In this document: piece by piece, positions 43,065-54,601 of the stretch
How the letters are laid out: the number at the start of each line of letters is the position of its first letter
Position numbering within the stretch: the stretch's first letter is position 1
Position numbers and translations under genes: made by a program
From: Triatoma infestans
Lineage: Eukaryota > Arthropoda > Insecta > Hemiptera > Reduviidae
Length of the DNA stretch: 64,000 nt
NCBI GenBank assembly: GCA_011037195.1
Contig: JAAEAF010011011.1
Span: forward strand, 24,026-88,025
Direction of reading: 5' to 3'
Notes under the pieces: generated by a model
The model's database searches: none
What the model was told of the DNA's origin: nothing
Seen by the model: only the letters and a program-made list of their open reading frames with translations

Positions 43065-43690
43065 TTACTTTCTCCTACTCCTGCATGAGAAAATATTCTT
43101 TAACATGAAAAATCGTAAGACCATAACCTCAAACTTGATATACTGTTTAGGTACTTAAACTAAAACTACATCAGACAGGAAGGTTGTAGGGCAAAATCCA
43201 TCAAGCGGAAATGCAAGTTTTTAAGTTTACTGAATTTTTTTTTTTTTTTTTTTAGGTTCTTCGGGATTTTTATCGAAAACAGCTCCAAAGATTTACTTTA
43301 AACTTCGTGTGCTACTTCTCTACACACACACACACACACACACATAAATATCTATCATTTTTATTTATAATATTTTCCCGGAAAAACTGATTTTTTTTTT
43401 TGTGGGGTCCTGGGGGGAAACAGCGCTTCAAGAGTACCACAGTACTAAGTCAGTACAATATATTGGTTCTACCTAATACTATCTAATATTCATTAGAAGC
43501 ATTGGTAGTGTTGCAAATTTGAAATAAATCGGTTAACTGGTAGTGTGATTTTACAGGATAGGGTTTTTGAAATTTTATAGCGTTATATTAAAATTTATAA
43601 ATGAGTAAAAATTAAATTGTAAAAAAATCTGTCATTTTATATAATTCAGAGCGGTAAGAGAATGTTTTTTAAGTGTTTCACACCAATACA
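43065..43690 (+). repeat. Rep-H copy, complete, one unit, old
   Basis: TTACTTTCTCCTACTCC at the 5' end; (CA)n at 43320-43344; 3' end GCGGTAAGAGAATG, then AAGTGTTTCACACC. Confidence 0.8.
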
Positions 43691-44274
43691 CTTTATAAAA
43701 TTAATTAAATAAAATAGAAAGAAACCGTTATCGTTAAAAAAAAAAAAAAGTTTTGCTTGGAATAAATAAAACAGCATCCAGTTGATTTAGGGTGCGTTTC
43801 AGATGGTCGATATTGTATATATAAAAAAAAATTAGAGTGGGGGAAATTAAGAGAAAATATTTAAAAGAAATTGAATATAGGTGTGCAATGAATGTTAGAC
43901 TAGGAGGGTGGAATTTGTTAAGGGTATACAGATAGGAAGAACAACTCAATAAGAGAACGGAATGGAGCTCGGTGCGTAAAGCTGTGGAACCCTCAAGTTT
44001 TGCTCCGTTATGTAAAAGGGAAGATTACTAGCTTTATAAGGCCAATTTCCTTTACATTAGAAAAACACTTTTATATATATATATATATCGTAATATAAGA
44101 GGTTACTGATAAGTGATGCAATATTCACTAAAGAGATGAACCGTAATGAGCAGTTCTGCTGATCTTTAAAACATCCTGAATCATCTTCCAGTCACGCATA
44201 AGTCTCAATTAAATTGGACGAATTTATTCGCTTAATTTATTTATTTTTAATTAATTTAATTTAAATTTAATCTA
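43691..44274. other. unassigned; (TA)n at ~44072-44089
   Basis: AT-rich, with nothing else recognised. Confidence 0.35.
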
Positions 44275-44560
44275 ACTGACAGATCCGAAAAGCTCTCTAA
44301 AATTAATTATTACCGCAAAATGTTTCAAATAAAAGTAATGGGTTTTTATCTAAGCAACGAGCATTCAAAGATTAAAAAAAATAATCGTTGTATCTGTTTT
44401 CGAAAAAAATCCAAAAAAAATAAAAAATCGAAAAATTATTTTCGGTAAAATCGTAATTTCGATTAATCGATTTTTCTTAAAATTTGAAATTCTATCGATA
44501 ATTTTAATGTGTATTGAATATTATGCAGGTAGTAAAACTACAGATTATACCAGGGTTGCC
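44275..44560 (-). repeat. Rep-H internal unit, old
   Basis: AAATGTTTCAAATAAAAGTA, ATAATCGTTGTATCTGTTTT and GGTAAAATCGTAATTTCGAT. No termini. Confidence 0.6.
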
Positions 44561-45549
44561 ACCTGGGAAAGACAAAAAAAAAAGGACATTTTTTTTAAAT
44601 ATTTAAGTTTGATTGTGGCTTGATTATATACTGCCATTAGTTAAAACTGATTAAAACGGTATTTAGGACAATGATTGCATTATATTTTCTATAAATATGA
44701 AGCAATAACATTATCTGCGATAGGTACATTTAGTTTTTTGTCTTTTCAGATTAAAATTCGCTAACCTATTTCCGGAATCATCAAAAAGTTTTGTTAAAAG
44801 TTTGTTCGTGCCAGCTTCAGAGTTAAAATTAAAATGGTGTTTAATATGTGAAAAGTTGGAGTTCCTTCCATACTTTGTAATCCAGAGGGGAATATTCTTT
44901 AGTAATAAAAAAAAATCACATATACGGATAAAACTGACGTATTACAAACCCATGCATATTGCCTCTGATTTTGAATTTGATGATGGTTTAAAATATTTAA
45001 ACTTAGGTCATACTTCTCCCAGTAAACAAACTATTCCGTTTACTCATTTCAAGGCAAAAATTAAAAAAAAAAAAAATCAAAGCAATTAACTCGAATTTAT
45101 AATAATACGGCTAATTATTATGACTTGAAACTTACTTACGTTTTTTATTTACACGTCAGATTAATGTTTGTTATTGCAATTTACAAAGAAAGTGGATGAG
45201 AACAGGGTCACACAAAACATAAACATTACTGGAGCGGCGGCTGGGAGCCAAACTAGACAATGAATCATGAAAAAATAAAAAATAATCGTGATATGAGTGC
45301 TGATAGATAAGTAGGGGTAGTAAAACAGGACGAATGAAATTATTGGACGATCATGTCAATTTCGGCTTTATTTGTATGCCCGAGTTTTTGTATAACAAAA
45401 TATTTAAAAGTTGGCTAAACCGTACAAGAGCCACATTTTGAGCATATTTGGAAAAAAGAGAGTGAACAAAAGAATTTTGTTAAAAGGAGAATATGTTCAC
45501 TTGAAAAGAAGAGACCTATTGGAAACTGTAGGTTTTACTGAAGTGGTCC
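44561..45549. other. unassigned; unrecognised 95-codon frame
   Basis: The frame at 44802-45089 (KWCLICEKLEFLPYF; FEFDDGLKYLNLGH) has mixed composition, but I cannot match it to a family. It could be a relic of an unclassified element. Confidence 0.35.
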
Positions 45550-46400
45550 TTTAGAGCATCGTGTTTCAATCTTTCTTGGCCCACGGACCCGGTAAAATTT
45601 GTGATTAAATTTCGCGAACCGATGGTTTTTTGTAACAATCAAATTTTACTAGATATTAGAGAACTACTACATAAATTAATTGTAATATTTATATTATCAT
45701 TTACTTACCATAATATTTAAATATAGAAATAAGTAATTATTTTTTTTAATTTAAGTCGCGTCAACGTCTATGGTCATTGGTGCCCGGAGCCTCTCGTTAC
45801 AGACAACACTGTCCATCGCCGGACAGTGAGCTGTAGAGGCTCCTGGGAAGAAACAATCTAAGGGTAGCACAGCTGGAGTCGAACCCCGGTCCTCCGCGTG
45901 GGAGTCCAGTACGCTGACCACTATAGCTATTACTGACCTACAGAAGCTATTCCCTTCCCTAAAAATAAGTAATTATTGAGAAAAATTCCAGAAAATTATA
46001 AAAAAATAATCACAAAATCATTGCATATAGCAACAAAACCAAAAAAAAATCAGTCCTCTGATTACTACAAAATTAGATATCTATCATTTTTTATTATTTG
46101 GCCATATAATGTTAATGAGAAGATTGCTGCTGCTCTTCTTCAATTAACTTTACAATTGTCGGTTCTAAATTAGACAAGCTAAGGCGGAGCAGTGAAACAA
46201 CCGAAATTGATTACCGTAATAGACACAAATCCCGCTTCACATAAATATGCGGTTGCAAAGGGGACTAATATTTTCATTGCTTTCTCGTATAGAGATGGAT
46301 TGGAGTATTCCGTCCAGTTTAACAAAAAAAAAAAAGAAGCGAAACGTAACAAGTGACAAATGTTGAGCCACACTCCAGTGTTACCAACCTTCAAAGACAA
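45550..46400 (-). pseudogene. hAT transposon relic, C-terminal dimerisation region
   Basis: Minus-strand frame 46179-46400 gives NPSLYEKAMKILVPFATAYL followed by CEAGFVSI, the classic hAT C-terminal motif (PFATTYLCE.GFS). RLSLSNLEPTIVKLIEEEQQ then follows in another frame at ~46110-46175. At ~45555-45575 a GTGTTTCAATCTTTCTTGG stretch has the look of a hAT terminal repeat read inward. A SINE-T copy is inserted between. The catalytic region is absent; the relic is dead. Confidence 0.75.
45742..45962 (-). repeat. SINE-T copy 4, complete
   Basis: Target duplication AAATAAGTAATTATT at 45727-45741 and 45963-45977 (15 bp, exact). Box B reads GGTTCGACTCC. A short block of the SINE body (the tracts either side of 'ACTGTCCGGAGG') is missing compared with copy 3. 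Confidence 0.9.
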
Positions 46401-46444
46401 AATTATAGATTTTAGATCCTAAAATTCTGGCATTAACGACATAT

Positions 46445-46562
46445 TATTATGAGCACACACACACATTCGATATTGTATTCAACATGTACTTCCGGTGAAA
46501 ATTCCATTTTGAAAATTTGACTCGGTCAAAATTTACTTTTTGCAGGCGGTAAGAGAAAGTAA
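46445..46562 (-). repeat. Rep-H 5' terminus fragment
   Basis: (CA)n, ACTTCCGGTGAAAATTCCAT and GGCGGTAAGAGAAAGT. Confidence 0.7.
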
Positions 46563-46895
46563 GAAAACAATACAAAAATTGTTTTTATTATCAGTTTAAG
46601 TTTAATTAATTAATTGAAAAGAAGAGTACTGGTTGAAGATGCAGTTGTGGTGTAAAGAATCCAAGAACCAGACAGGGTGTGGGCTCTGACGATAATGCCC
46701 ACATCGTTGTCTACTGAGGCTATTGTTCTTGACAGCCTGTCTGTGCCCTACTCTACCCAATGTGTCTGTTAATCTATGGTTGCCCTCTTTTCATCCAAAA
46801 AAAGTCCACTCTCTAGTACATACTATACAAAGTTGTCCATTTTACTAACTAAATGGTTTTATCTTTGACCAGTACATATGATTAAAAAAAAAAAA
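46563..46895. other. unassigned
   Basis: Nothing recognised. Confidence 0.35.
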
Positions 46896-47321
46896 AAAAT
46901 CTCGAGTGAACCACTCATACGGACTTTCTCTTACTCTAATTCAATTTAATTTAATCAAGAAGATTTCCTTTAAGATTGCAACGTTACAATGTTTAGTTGG
47001 GTTGTCCAGAAAAATGTTGGTGCGGATTCTACTATAAAAACTGAGCACTCGGCCTTATGTGGAGCGCTCTATGTCAAAACCAAAAAAACCTTAGGCAAAT
47101 TTCCATTGTGAACAATTGACAGACCTCTCCAATATCCAAATAAAATCAATTTTTTTTTTTTCAGAAAAATGATTCAATTAAAAGTGAAAACGTTTCTAAT
47201 CTGCGCTGTAACCATTTTAACAGTGTTCGAGAAAATTCCAAAAAACTACTAATTCTGTAAAGTCACTATTCTGGTAACCCGGTTTTCTACAAAATTTCGA
47301 ATTTTAGCAATGCTTTTAATC
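46896..47321 (-). repeat. Rep-H copy, 3' part, split by SINE-T
   Basis: 3' end at plus-strand TCTCGAGTGAACCACTCATA, then GACTTTCTCTTACTC. Diverged body to the SINE insertion point; resumes at 47571. Confidence 0.75.
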
Positions 47322-47570
47322 TATATTTTTTTTTTTTTTTTTAATTTAAGGCGCGTCAACATCTGTGACTCATTGGCGCCCGGAAACTTCTCAGTGCACT
47401 GCCGGCCTCCGGACAGTGTTCTCTCGTTACAGACAACACTGTCCATCATCGGACAGTGAGCTGTAGAGGCTCCTAGGAAGAAAAAAATCTAAGGATAGCA
47501 CAGCTGGACTCAAACTCGGGTCCTCCGCGTGGGAGTCCAGTACGCTAACCATTTAGCCCAGTCTCTTCCC
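47322..47570 (-). repeat. SINE-T copy 5
   Basis: Long T run (A tail), full body and tRNA-like head (box A-like GGCTAAATGGTTAGCG). Imperfect 14-bp target duplication CTTTTAAT..ATAT on both sides, within Rep-H. Confidence 0.88.
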
Positions 47571-48002
47571 TTTTAATGCATATTAATTTTATATAAGTGG
47601 ATGATCTATATATTATATTGAAGTGGTACTGTAAAGGAAAGCGTAACGCTACTGTTCTCCCGAAATCCCAGAAAATCAATTTTCTCAGCAAAACTTGCAA
47701 ATAAAGTGTGATACGTTTTGATGTGGTGTGCCAACATCGCACACACAGTTTCAAGAAAATTGTTAGAACTGCTTTGGAGAAAATGGCGAACAAAAAAATC
47801 AGTAAAGTCGTATTTCCGGTTGATGAATTTTGCCGGAAACCATGGGGCTAATGCGATTGAGATATTCTGTTAAAACGCATACAGACCATTCGTTAAAAAT
47901 AATTTTTTTTTTCGTATTCATAAGACCTCAAAACAAGTCAGTTTCGAAAATTTGACACGATGGCAATGCTTTCCTCTTACTAAGGAATAAGAGAAAGTAA
48001 AA
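47571..48002 (-). repeat. Rep-H copy, 5' part after SINE-T
   Basis: Continues with an internal unit (GAAGTGGTACTGTAAAGGAA), TATTTCCGGTTGATGAATTT and the 5' end CTCTTACTAAGGAATAAGAG. Confidence 0.78.
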
Positions 48003-48004
48003 AT

Positions 48005-48400
48005 TCATTGAAATTGCAATGTTATCAAACGTTAAGTTGGGCTGATCAAAAAAAAGGGAGGTTAGGAGTTTTACATGTATACCTGAGTATACTACTATGG
48101 AAGGCGCCTTGTATCACAACTAAAGCTTGTAGCGGCAATTTAAATTTGAGCCTAATAAATCTGTAACCAGAATGCCTCCTAATATCAGTTTTTCCGGGAA
48201 TATTTTTCAAATAAAAGCTATAGAATTGTATCTGTTGTAGTGAGCATTGTGAAGTTTACAGGAAATCATTGTAGCCATTTTCAAGAAAATTCCAAAAACC
48301 TATTTTGTGAAGTGGCACTTATGACGTAGTTCCACCACGTAATTCCAGTTAAGGGTAATTACTAAATTTTGATACTCTGTTTACTATTATTATAAACTGG
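48005..48400 (-). repeat. Rep-H copy, diverged unit
   Basis: ATATTTTTCAAATAAAAGCT, CATTTTCAAGAAAATTCC and AAGTGGCACTTATGACGTAG. Head to tail with the previous copy. Confidence 0.6.
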
Positions 48401-48409
48401 AGTTATCAC

Positions 48410-48790
48410 TGGAAATACAGGTTTCGAGTTCCATTGAGTCCGAAATAATGTTTTTTTTTTTGTTTTTTTTTAGAAATTAACCTGTGTGCGATTAGGATAA
48501 ATAAAAAAAAAACGAAAAATTTCTAGAAAAGTTGAAACTTGATAAATCGTTTTTACTCTACCAAGGGACCTGAAAATCTGGTTTAATCAAAAATCGGTTT
48601 GACCACTTAAATTGAATACATTTTTTTTTTTTTTTAAATTTTTTGGGGGGATTTTATCGAAAATTTCAACGATTTTCTTTAAAATTATCATATTAACTAC
48701 AACTCCGGGAAAATTTATTTAAGGGATATTTTTGGGGGATTCTTCATATATGGGCTTGGGGCTTTGCTCTAAATAGAAATAGAAAGATTT
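48410..48790 (+). repeat. Rep-H copy, opposite orientation
   Basis: ATCACTGGAAATACAGGTTT, TTCAACGATTTTCTTTAAAA and GGGAAAATTTATTTAAGG. It forms an inverted pair with the preceding copy. Confidence 0.6.
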
Positions 48791-49066
48791 TTTTGTTTAG
48801 CTTTATAAGTCCCTTTCAAAGATTTGGAAAAAGACTTCAAAATACTTATTCAAGTTGCAAAAAATAAAACCACATTGAGTATTTAGTAATTAAATTAAAA
48901 ATAACAAATTTCTCACATAATGAATAAAAAGAAAAAAAATAATACATAAATAAAATAAATAAAAACAATACTAAGATAAATAAATAAATAATATATATGT
49001 ATTATTAGGTATATATCTTTCCTTTATTTACTAATAAAAGCAAAAAGTAAAAAAATTCTACACATA

Positions 49067-50090
49067 CAAGGGTCCCTCAATAAGTAACGAGACAAATCGC
49101 TGTGGCTCAGAAACGATTTGTTTAATCAATACAATAGTTTTCAGTGCGTCAAGTTGGCATCTTACTGTAATGAGAGAACACTGTCCGGAGGCGGGCAATG
49201 CACTGAGAAGGCTCCAGGCGCAAATGACCACAGATGTTGAGACGCCTTAAATAAAAAAAAAAAAATAAAAAAAAAAATAGATTTTCATCAGCTGTTCCAA
49301 GAGTATTTGGTAAGCATAACCTTAAATATATTCAGTTAACAATGGCGAGTCCGCACGAGCATTTGCACCTCGGAATAACAACGCTCAGTGATTAGATTTT
49401 TAGTTGCAGAGGGTATCAAAGATAGTAAAATCCACGAAAAAATGTTTAAAGTGTACGGGAATAATTGTTTGCATTTTCGAACGTTTATAGAAATTGGCAG
49501 AACAGTTTAAAAGTGGCCGTGTAAGTGTCTGTGACGACCAACGAAGTGGACGATCGAATGAAGTTGCAACTTCCTTCCTCGAATCTCTCGCAATAACTTG
49601 TTAATTCAGAACAACAGGCATATTACTGTTGAACTGGTAGCTGAAGAAGTGCACACGAGTGTTGGAATTGTCCATAACATTATTCAGAATAAGCTGAAGT
49701 ACTAGAAAACTTGCGCGAAATGGATTCCAAGGCAACTTACGGACGCCCACAAAGAAACCAAGAAAAAGTGCGGTGGGAGATCCTTCCTCATCCCCCCTAC
49801 AGCCCCGACCTGGCCCCATCGGACATCCATTTGTTTGGACCCCTTAAAGAGGCTCTACGTGGGAAACATTTTCAATCCAATGAAGAAGTTAAAAATCAGG
49901 TGCAAAAGTGGCTTCGAGATCAACCCAAAGGATTTTGTGCCAGACGTATACTCTAATTAGAAGAACGATGGGACAAGTGTATAAATGTTGCTGGGGACTA
50001 TGTTGAAAAGTAGCCAAAGTTTTGTATTGATTAAATTAATCGTTTTTTGAGCTACAGCGATTTGTCTCGTTACTTATTGAATAACCCTCG
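49067..50090 (+). pseudogene. mariner-like element with TIRs, internally deleted
   Basis: TIRs of ~45 bp at 49067 onward and ending at 50090 (core CAATAAGTAACGAGACAAAT) with TA on both sides (49065-49066 and 50091-50092). The N-terminal coding part is recognisable (VAEGIKDSKIHEKMFKVYG, then VELVAEEVHTSVGIVHNI, then WIPRQLTDAHKE, the linker motif). It then jumps at ~49755 straight to HPPYSPDLAPSDIHLFGPLK (frame 49711-49956) and a short C-terminus. The region holding the first two catalytic Asp residues is gone. Stops and frameshifts occur as well. A SINE-T piece lies near the left end. The element could at most be moved by a transposase in trans. Confidence 0.9.
49163..49272 (+). repeat. SINE-T copy 6, 5'-truncated, inside mariner
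   Basis: Begins in the body (CTGTAATGAGAGAACACTGT) and ends ACGCCTTAAATAAAAAAAAA. It lacks the tRNA head. Confidence 0.85.
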
Positions 50091-50099
50091 TAGATTAAT

Positions 50100-50620
50100 A
50101 TGCTGGCCCTTGTAGTATTAGAGACTTTTTTTTTTAGGCATTCATTTATGAACATAAATATATCTATGTCTAATAATTTTTTCATTGGTGGAAGCTAGCA
50201 GAGAGTCCGTGTTAAAGATCGCAACTGTTCAAGTGTCTGCCTAAATTTTGAGTAATTAGAATAAGTTGTAGCTCCATATTCACGTGCAGGTCACAGAATC
50301 GACAGTTTTCTGTAGGGTATTATGGTTTGGATATATAATAATGTAGTGATGTCCAGACGTACGTAGTTGTGCATTAAGTCTTAGTATTTTTACAGTAGAG
50401 TTCTAAGCAGTATATAGGCTTGTGGTTGCAATGAATAGTCATATAGAAAATACTGAAATTTGAATTGTTTAGTGTCAAGGTTCTTTAGGTATTCTTCATA
50501 TATGGACAAAATTTTGGGAATTAATTTTTTGTGGATTATAGAATCGACCGCATAAGCAACATCTTGTTCATCTAAGCTACCTAGGAGAAGTGCAAACTGA
50601 GATAACCCCAATGATACTTA
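50100..50620 (-). pseudogene. probable Jockey-like LINE relic
   Basis: Minus strand: DEQDVAYAVDSIIHKKLI may be a decayed YADD region, and further on YGATTYSNYSKFRQTLEQL resembles the post-RT block. Frameshifted throughout. Clade assignment is weak. Confidence 0.45.
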
Positions 50621-50639
50621 AAATGCTGAACTAAGGCAC

Positions 50640-50960
50640 TATTGCTAAAATGATCAAGCCATGCTCTTCCTACAATTCTATTATCTGTATAATATTAATG
50701 AAAATGAAATATGTTACCACAATTTCGTAGTTTAAAGAAAACCGATTGACCGGAAGTGCGACTTACTGGACAGTTTTTTTTTTCAATTTCTGCAATTTTC
50801 TCCATAAAAACACGGTCAAGTTTCAATAAACTTTTTATACTACTTATACATACGGAGATCTTATAACTTCTGTTTGAAATTTTATCCGAGGAAAAGTTAT
50901 AAAAGCGGATTTCGGTTTTGGTTTTGGATAAGCGGGATATAGGATCTAATTTTATGGTTT
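50640..50960 (+). repeat. Rep-H copy, internal unit and part of next
   Basis: ACCGATTGACCGGAAGTGCG, TTTTCTCCATAAAAACACGG and TATCCGAGGAAAAGTTAT. Lies between the two LINE relics. Confidence 0.65.
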
Positions 50961-51179
50961 TCTCAAAAAAGTTCAAGTTAAATTGAAGACAAGTAAACAT
51001 CTAGTGAAAATTATATGTCTTGGGAGTACAAATATATGTACATTATACCCTCTGTCAGAGCTAACTGTGTCTAACTTAAATATTTTTGTACAATCAACAG
51101 GTGGCAAAAATTGAGAAAAAACCCATGACATAAAAAAAAAAATAATTAATTTGTAATCATTTGATATATTAATGATATG

Positions 51180-51714
51180 TCGTAATTTGCTATAGATAGC
51201 CAGAGAGGATTTTGATGGATATTAAGAACGGACAGGAATATTAAATAGTCTATTTTTGATGTAGTCAGTAATAGTGGATCTTAATTCATGTAGGTGTGTA
51301 ATTCGAATGTAGCGGTGCAAACTGGTAGCGAAGCGGAGAAATTGGTTCTGGATTATATGGAGTTTAGAAAGGTTGACTAAGAACGGATTACTACTTGATA
51401 AAGGATTAATTTATTTCTGTTAGACATTTTGGTGTTGCGGGAAAAGAGTGGGAAGAGAAGTCGAATGGCTGTCTTACCTTTGATAACTCGTGTCTTGTAT
51501 GTGAGTGGTGTAGTTCAGCCTGCGGGTCCAGTAAAACGCTGAGATATTTTATAGTGTCAGTCTAAGGTATTGTCGTACTGTTGGCTGTGACATTTGCTTG
51601 ATATAACATCTAAGTTTTGCAAATAATTTTGTCAAGGCGTTCCATAAATCTGTTAGATATTGTATCGATTTTCCAAGAATGTTTTAAAGAGAATGGTGTC
51701 AGTTATAACTATGA
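51180..51714 (-). pseudogene. Jockey-clade LINE, C-terminal relic
   Basis: Minus strand: VTANSTTIPWTDTIKYLSVL then LDPQAEL (the KYLGVxLD block), LHIIQNQFLRFATSLHRYI and ITHLHELRSTITDYI, which follow the usual Jockey order after RT. Stops interrupt. The RT core is not present. Confidence 0.65.
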
Positions 51715-51757
51715 AAATTCTCGTAAGAGGAAGTGGTTGAGTGTTTCATACCAGATT
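51715..51757 (+). repeat. Rep-H 3' terminus, solo
   Basis: TCGTAAGAGGAAGTGGTTGA and GTTTCATACCAGATTTTT. A SINE-T copy begins at once. Confidence 0.7.
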
Positions 51758-51957
51758 TTTATTTAAGCCGCAACAACATCTATGGTCATTGGCGCCCGGA
51801 GCCACTGCTCGCTTATGCCGGGCTTCGGACAGTGTTACATCCGTTACAAACAACATTGTTCTTCACCGGACAATGAGCTGAAGAGGCATCTAGGATGGAT
51901 TCGAACCCGGGAACTCCGCATGAAAGTCCTACACGATACTAAACCCTTTGCTCATAT
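51758..51957 (-). repeat. SINE-T copy 7, diverged
   Basis: Body and box B-like GGTTCGAATCC are preserved. The head is degraded. Confidence 0.75.
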
Positions 51958-52089
51958 TATATTTATATTTATTTTTAACAATAGAGTTACTTGCAATTTC
52001 AATGTAATAAACGATTCTACCAACTATATAAATATTTAGTAGAGATACCAAATTTAAAAAAAAACTAAAAAGTTTTTTGAACTTTTAAA

Positions 52090-52965
52090 AAGTTATTGTC
52101 ATTATTAACATAAACAACAGCAACGTTTGGCCATTATTAATCTAATTCTCTGCCGCTCCTTAATAGTTCCTAAGGAAGGACAGACACTAAAGGTGTCCGA
52201 AACGTCGATAAATAAACTTGACAATTTCAAAATATCTTTTGACCCCAGCCAACCAGCATTTTACTTGTTATTGTCAATGTTTTTAATGGAAAAAATGAAT
52301 GGACTAAAATTTAAGAAGTCACATAATCGACTCAAGCGACTAGAACTTAACTTCGATCGAATGATCAAAAGACAACTCGATAGACCATCAAAACTAAAAA
52401 TACTCCACACAGCCCTGCGCCCTGCGCGTCACTATCTGGCCAAACGGACTCGAACTGTGCGGTTCAACAATGCGTTCCAATCTCCACCGTATCCAATCCC
52501 ATCGCACAATCGTCGATACTGCTTTTTACATAACAGCAACCACATTACCAATACTGATCTAAAATCCCCATTTGTGCTTGACCACTATATATTAAATTTC
52601 AATCCAAAGTTTCCCATCACGATAACCCACTGATCCGCAACTTGTCACGGACAAACACTAGGCTGAGGCACCGATGGCTTCGCGATCACCTGATCAAAAG
52701 GGTATCCTTCGAATTCGTTTAATCGGTATGTACCACACACCGATTTATTATGGTCATTATTGGATAGCCCTCATTCAGTTCTGTCACGTCATTTTATTAT
52801 ATTAAATTCTTTGTTTTTTTTTTTTTTTTTGTTTGGTTTTCTTTGTATTTATTTAATTTTTTTGTTTAGTTTTATTATTTCTGTCATGTCATCTATGTCA
52901 TGTTTATGTCATCTCATTTGCATGTTGTGTTAAATACGTAGTTGCGAATAAAGAAAAACAAAAAA
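52090..52965 (+). pseudogene. Jockey-clade LINE, 3' end
   Basis: RQLDRPSKLKILHTALRPAR, then a block corresponding to the LY...AK.SN..RIQ stretch, HITNTDLKSPF, and a frame with NPLIRNLSRTNTRLRHRWLR + DHL, the standard Jockey C-terminus. The 3' UTR ends GAATAAAGAAAAACAAAAAA at ~52963, a polyadenylation-like signal plus tail. It is related to the copy at 2595 but distinct. At ~52168-52205 a GTGTCCGAAACGTCGA string resembles the 3' half of a Penelope hammerhead. Confidence 0.8.
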
Positions 52966-53551
52966 CTACAAATTTATCTAACAACTCATAAGTTCAGCAA
53001 CAAATAGAAAAGTCCATACTCTAATCTCAAAATAAGCTATAAACCTTGTGATATATTCAAACTCATTAAAGTTGAGGTTGTTTCTGTAAAAATTGATAAT
53101 AAATTCATAAATTAATATAGATAACTTTTCAAATTAGCAACATTCTCGTCTTCTTTTGTACGAATCAGTTTGCCATGTTCCCATGGTAAATTAATATTCT
53201 TCCTTCGATTCCTCTATCTAAATTAAATAACAGTCATTTGTTAGACAAGAGATTAGGCGAGTGGAATGACTGAATGAGAGTTGTTATAAAAAACTTTACC
53301 CTCACGTTAAACACTGTATTTTTATATTTTAAATTTTACTCATTTATCCTAACATAAATATGGAAGTGGTGGGGGAACAAGTACCGACCCAGGCAGGTAA
53401 CCCAGGCTGAAGTTATTACATTGTAGTCCAGAAGAGAGTGCCAATGCTATTAACAGAGAGCCCATATAACATCTGAAATTCAATTTTTTTTTTGCAAAAT
53501 ATTACAAATAAAAATGTCAGATTTATATTTGTGCTAATATCGTCGAATTTG
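52966..53551. other. unassigned; weak Rep-H text at ~53470-53535
   Basis: Nothing else recognised. Confidence 0.35.
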
Positions 53552-54601
53552 GGCTAGAGTTATTCGACGTTCCAGATCTTCGACTGAAGCCACGGGATTA
53601 AGGTTACTGTACACTTCATTTTGTAGATATCCCCACAAAAAATGGACAAAAAATGCACAATTTTATGGACTGATGAATCAAAGTTTACCAACAATGGCCT
53701 TCTTAATCGTTGGAACTTTAGAATATGGGCAGAAAAAAATCCACAAGTTACCTTCGCCACACGCCATCAGGTTGTTTTTTCTACAAACGTTTGGTGTGGA
53801 GTTTTAGGAAACCAACTAATAGGCCCAAACTTCTACAGAGAGAACTTAACTGGTGAAAGGTATCTAACTTTTTTAAGAGACATTTTGCCAGTTCTGCTTG
53901 AAGATGTTTCTCTAAAACGTCGGCTAGATATGTATTTTCAACAAGATGGTTGCCCGGCACATAATGCGAGAGTTGCTCGACGTTACCTGGACAGAAATTT
54001 CCATGAAAAGTGGTTAGGAACTCATGGTCCGATCCAATGGCCACCTCGATCTCCGGACTTAACTCCAATGGACTATTTTTTGTGGGGATATCTAAAAAAT
54101 AAAGTGTACAGTAACCTTAATCCCATGACTTCAGTCGAAGATATGGAACGTCGAATAACTCTAGCCTGCCTAGATATTGACTTTGCCACCTAAGTGCTGC
54201 TACAAACAGAGCGTGGGAGTCCAGAGCTTTGGCTTGCCTATCCGTTGATGGTGCCCAGTTTGAAGAGCTTCTTTAAAAAAAAAATAAGGTAATTTTGACA
54301 TTAAACTGAAATTTGTTTTCATATTTTAAATTATCATAACTTTTGAAAAACCTAACCGATTTAAATTTTTTTTTTTTTTTTAGGAGCTCAAGTACTATAA
54401 AAATATGCAAAACAAAAATATAATGTTCCATTTGAAAAAAAAAAAATTGGATGCTGTATCTCGGGATATTGGGGTTTAAAAAAATGGATCAATCACTGAA
54501 AATAAACTAGACTAAAAATGATTAAATACGTGTTTTCTATTTTTTCGAAATTTCCCGCCGTTTAAAAAAAAAGTGGGTGGAGCATATAACTCTGGTCACC
54601 C
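53552..54601 (+). pseudogene. DD41D mariner-type transposon, rearranged
   Basis: Frame 53642-54193 (183 codons) covers the catalytic half: LWTDESKFTNNG (first Asp, residue ~11), YFQQDGCPAHN (second Asp) and WPPRSPDLTPMDYFLWGYLK (third Asp). There are 41 residues between the last two, the spacing of the rosa/visitor type. The triad is intact. The N-terminal DNA-binding half is missing: instead 53552-53642 is an inverted copy of the C-terminal coding stretch 54074-54166. A likely right TIR (GGTCACCCTATATA, read inward) lies at ~54592-54605. Not functional as it stands. Confidence 0.85.

Noticed and set aside
44802..45089. 95-codon frame with mixed composition
   Set aside because: Unmatched to any family by eye and ends in a Lys run; not enough to call a gene.
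52160..52210. Hammerhead-like string GTGTCCGAAACGTC
   Set aside because: The 3' half fits, but the CUGANGA core reads CTAAGGA and stem I is poor; too weak to list as a ribozyme.
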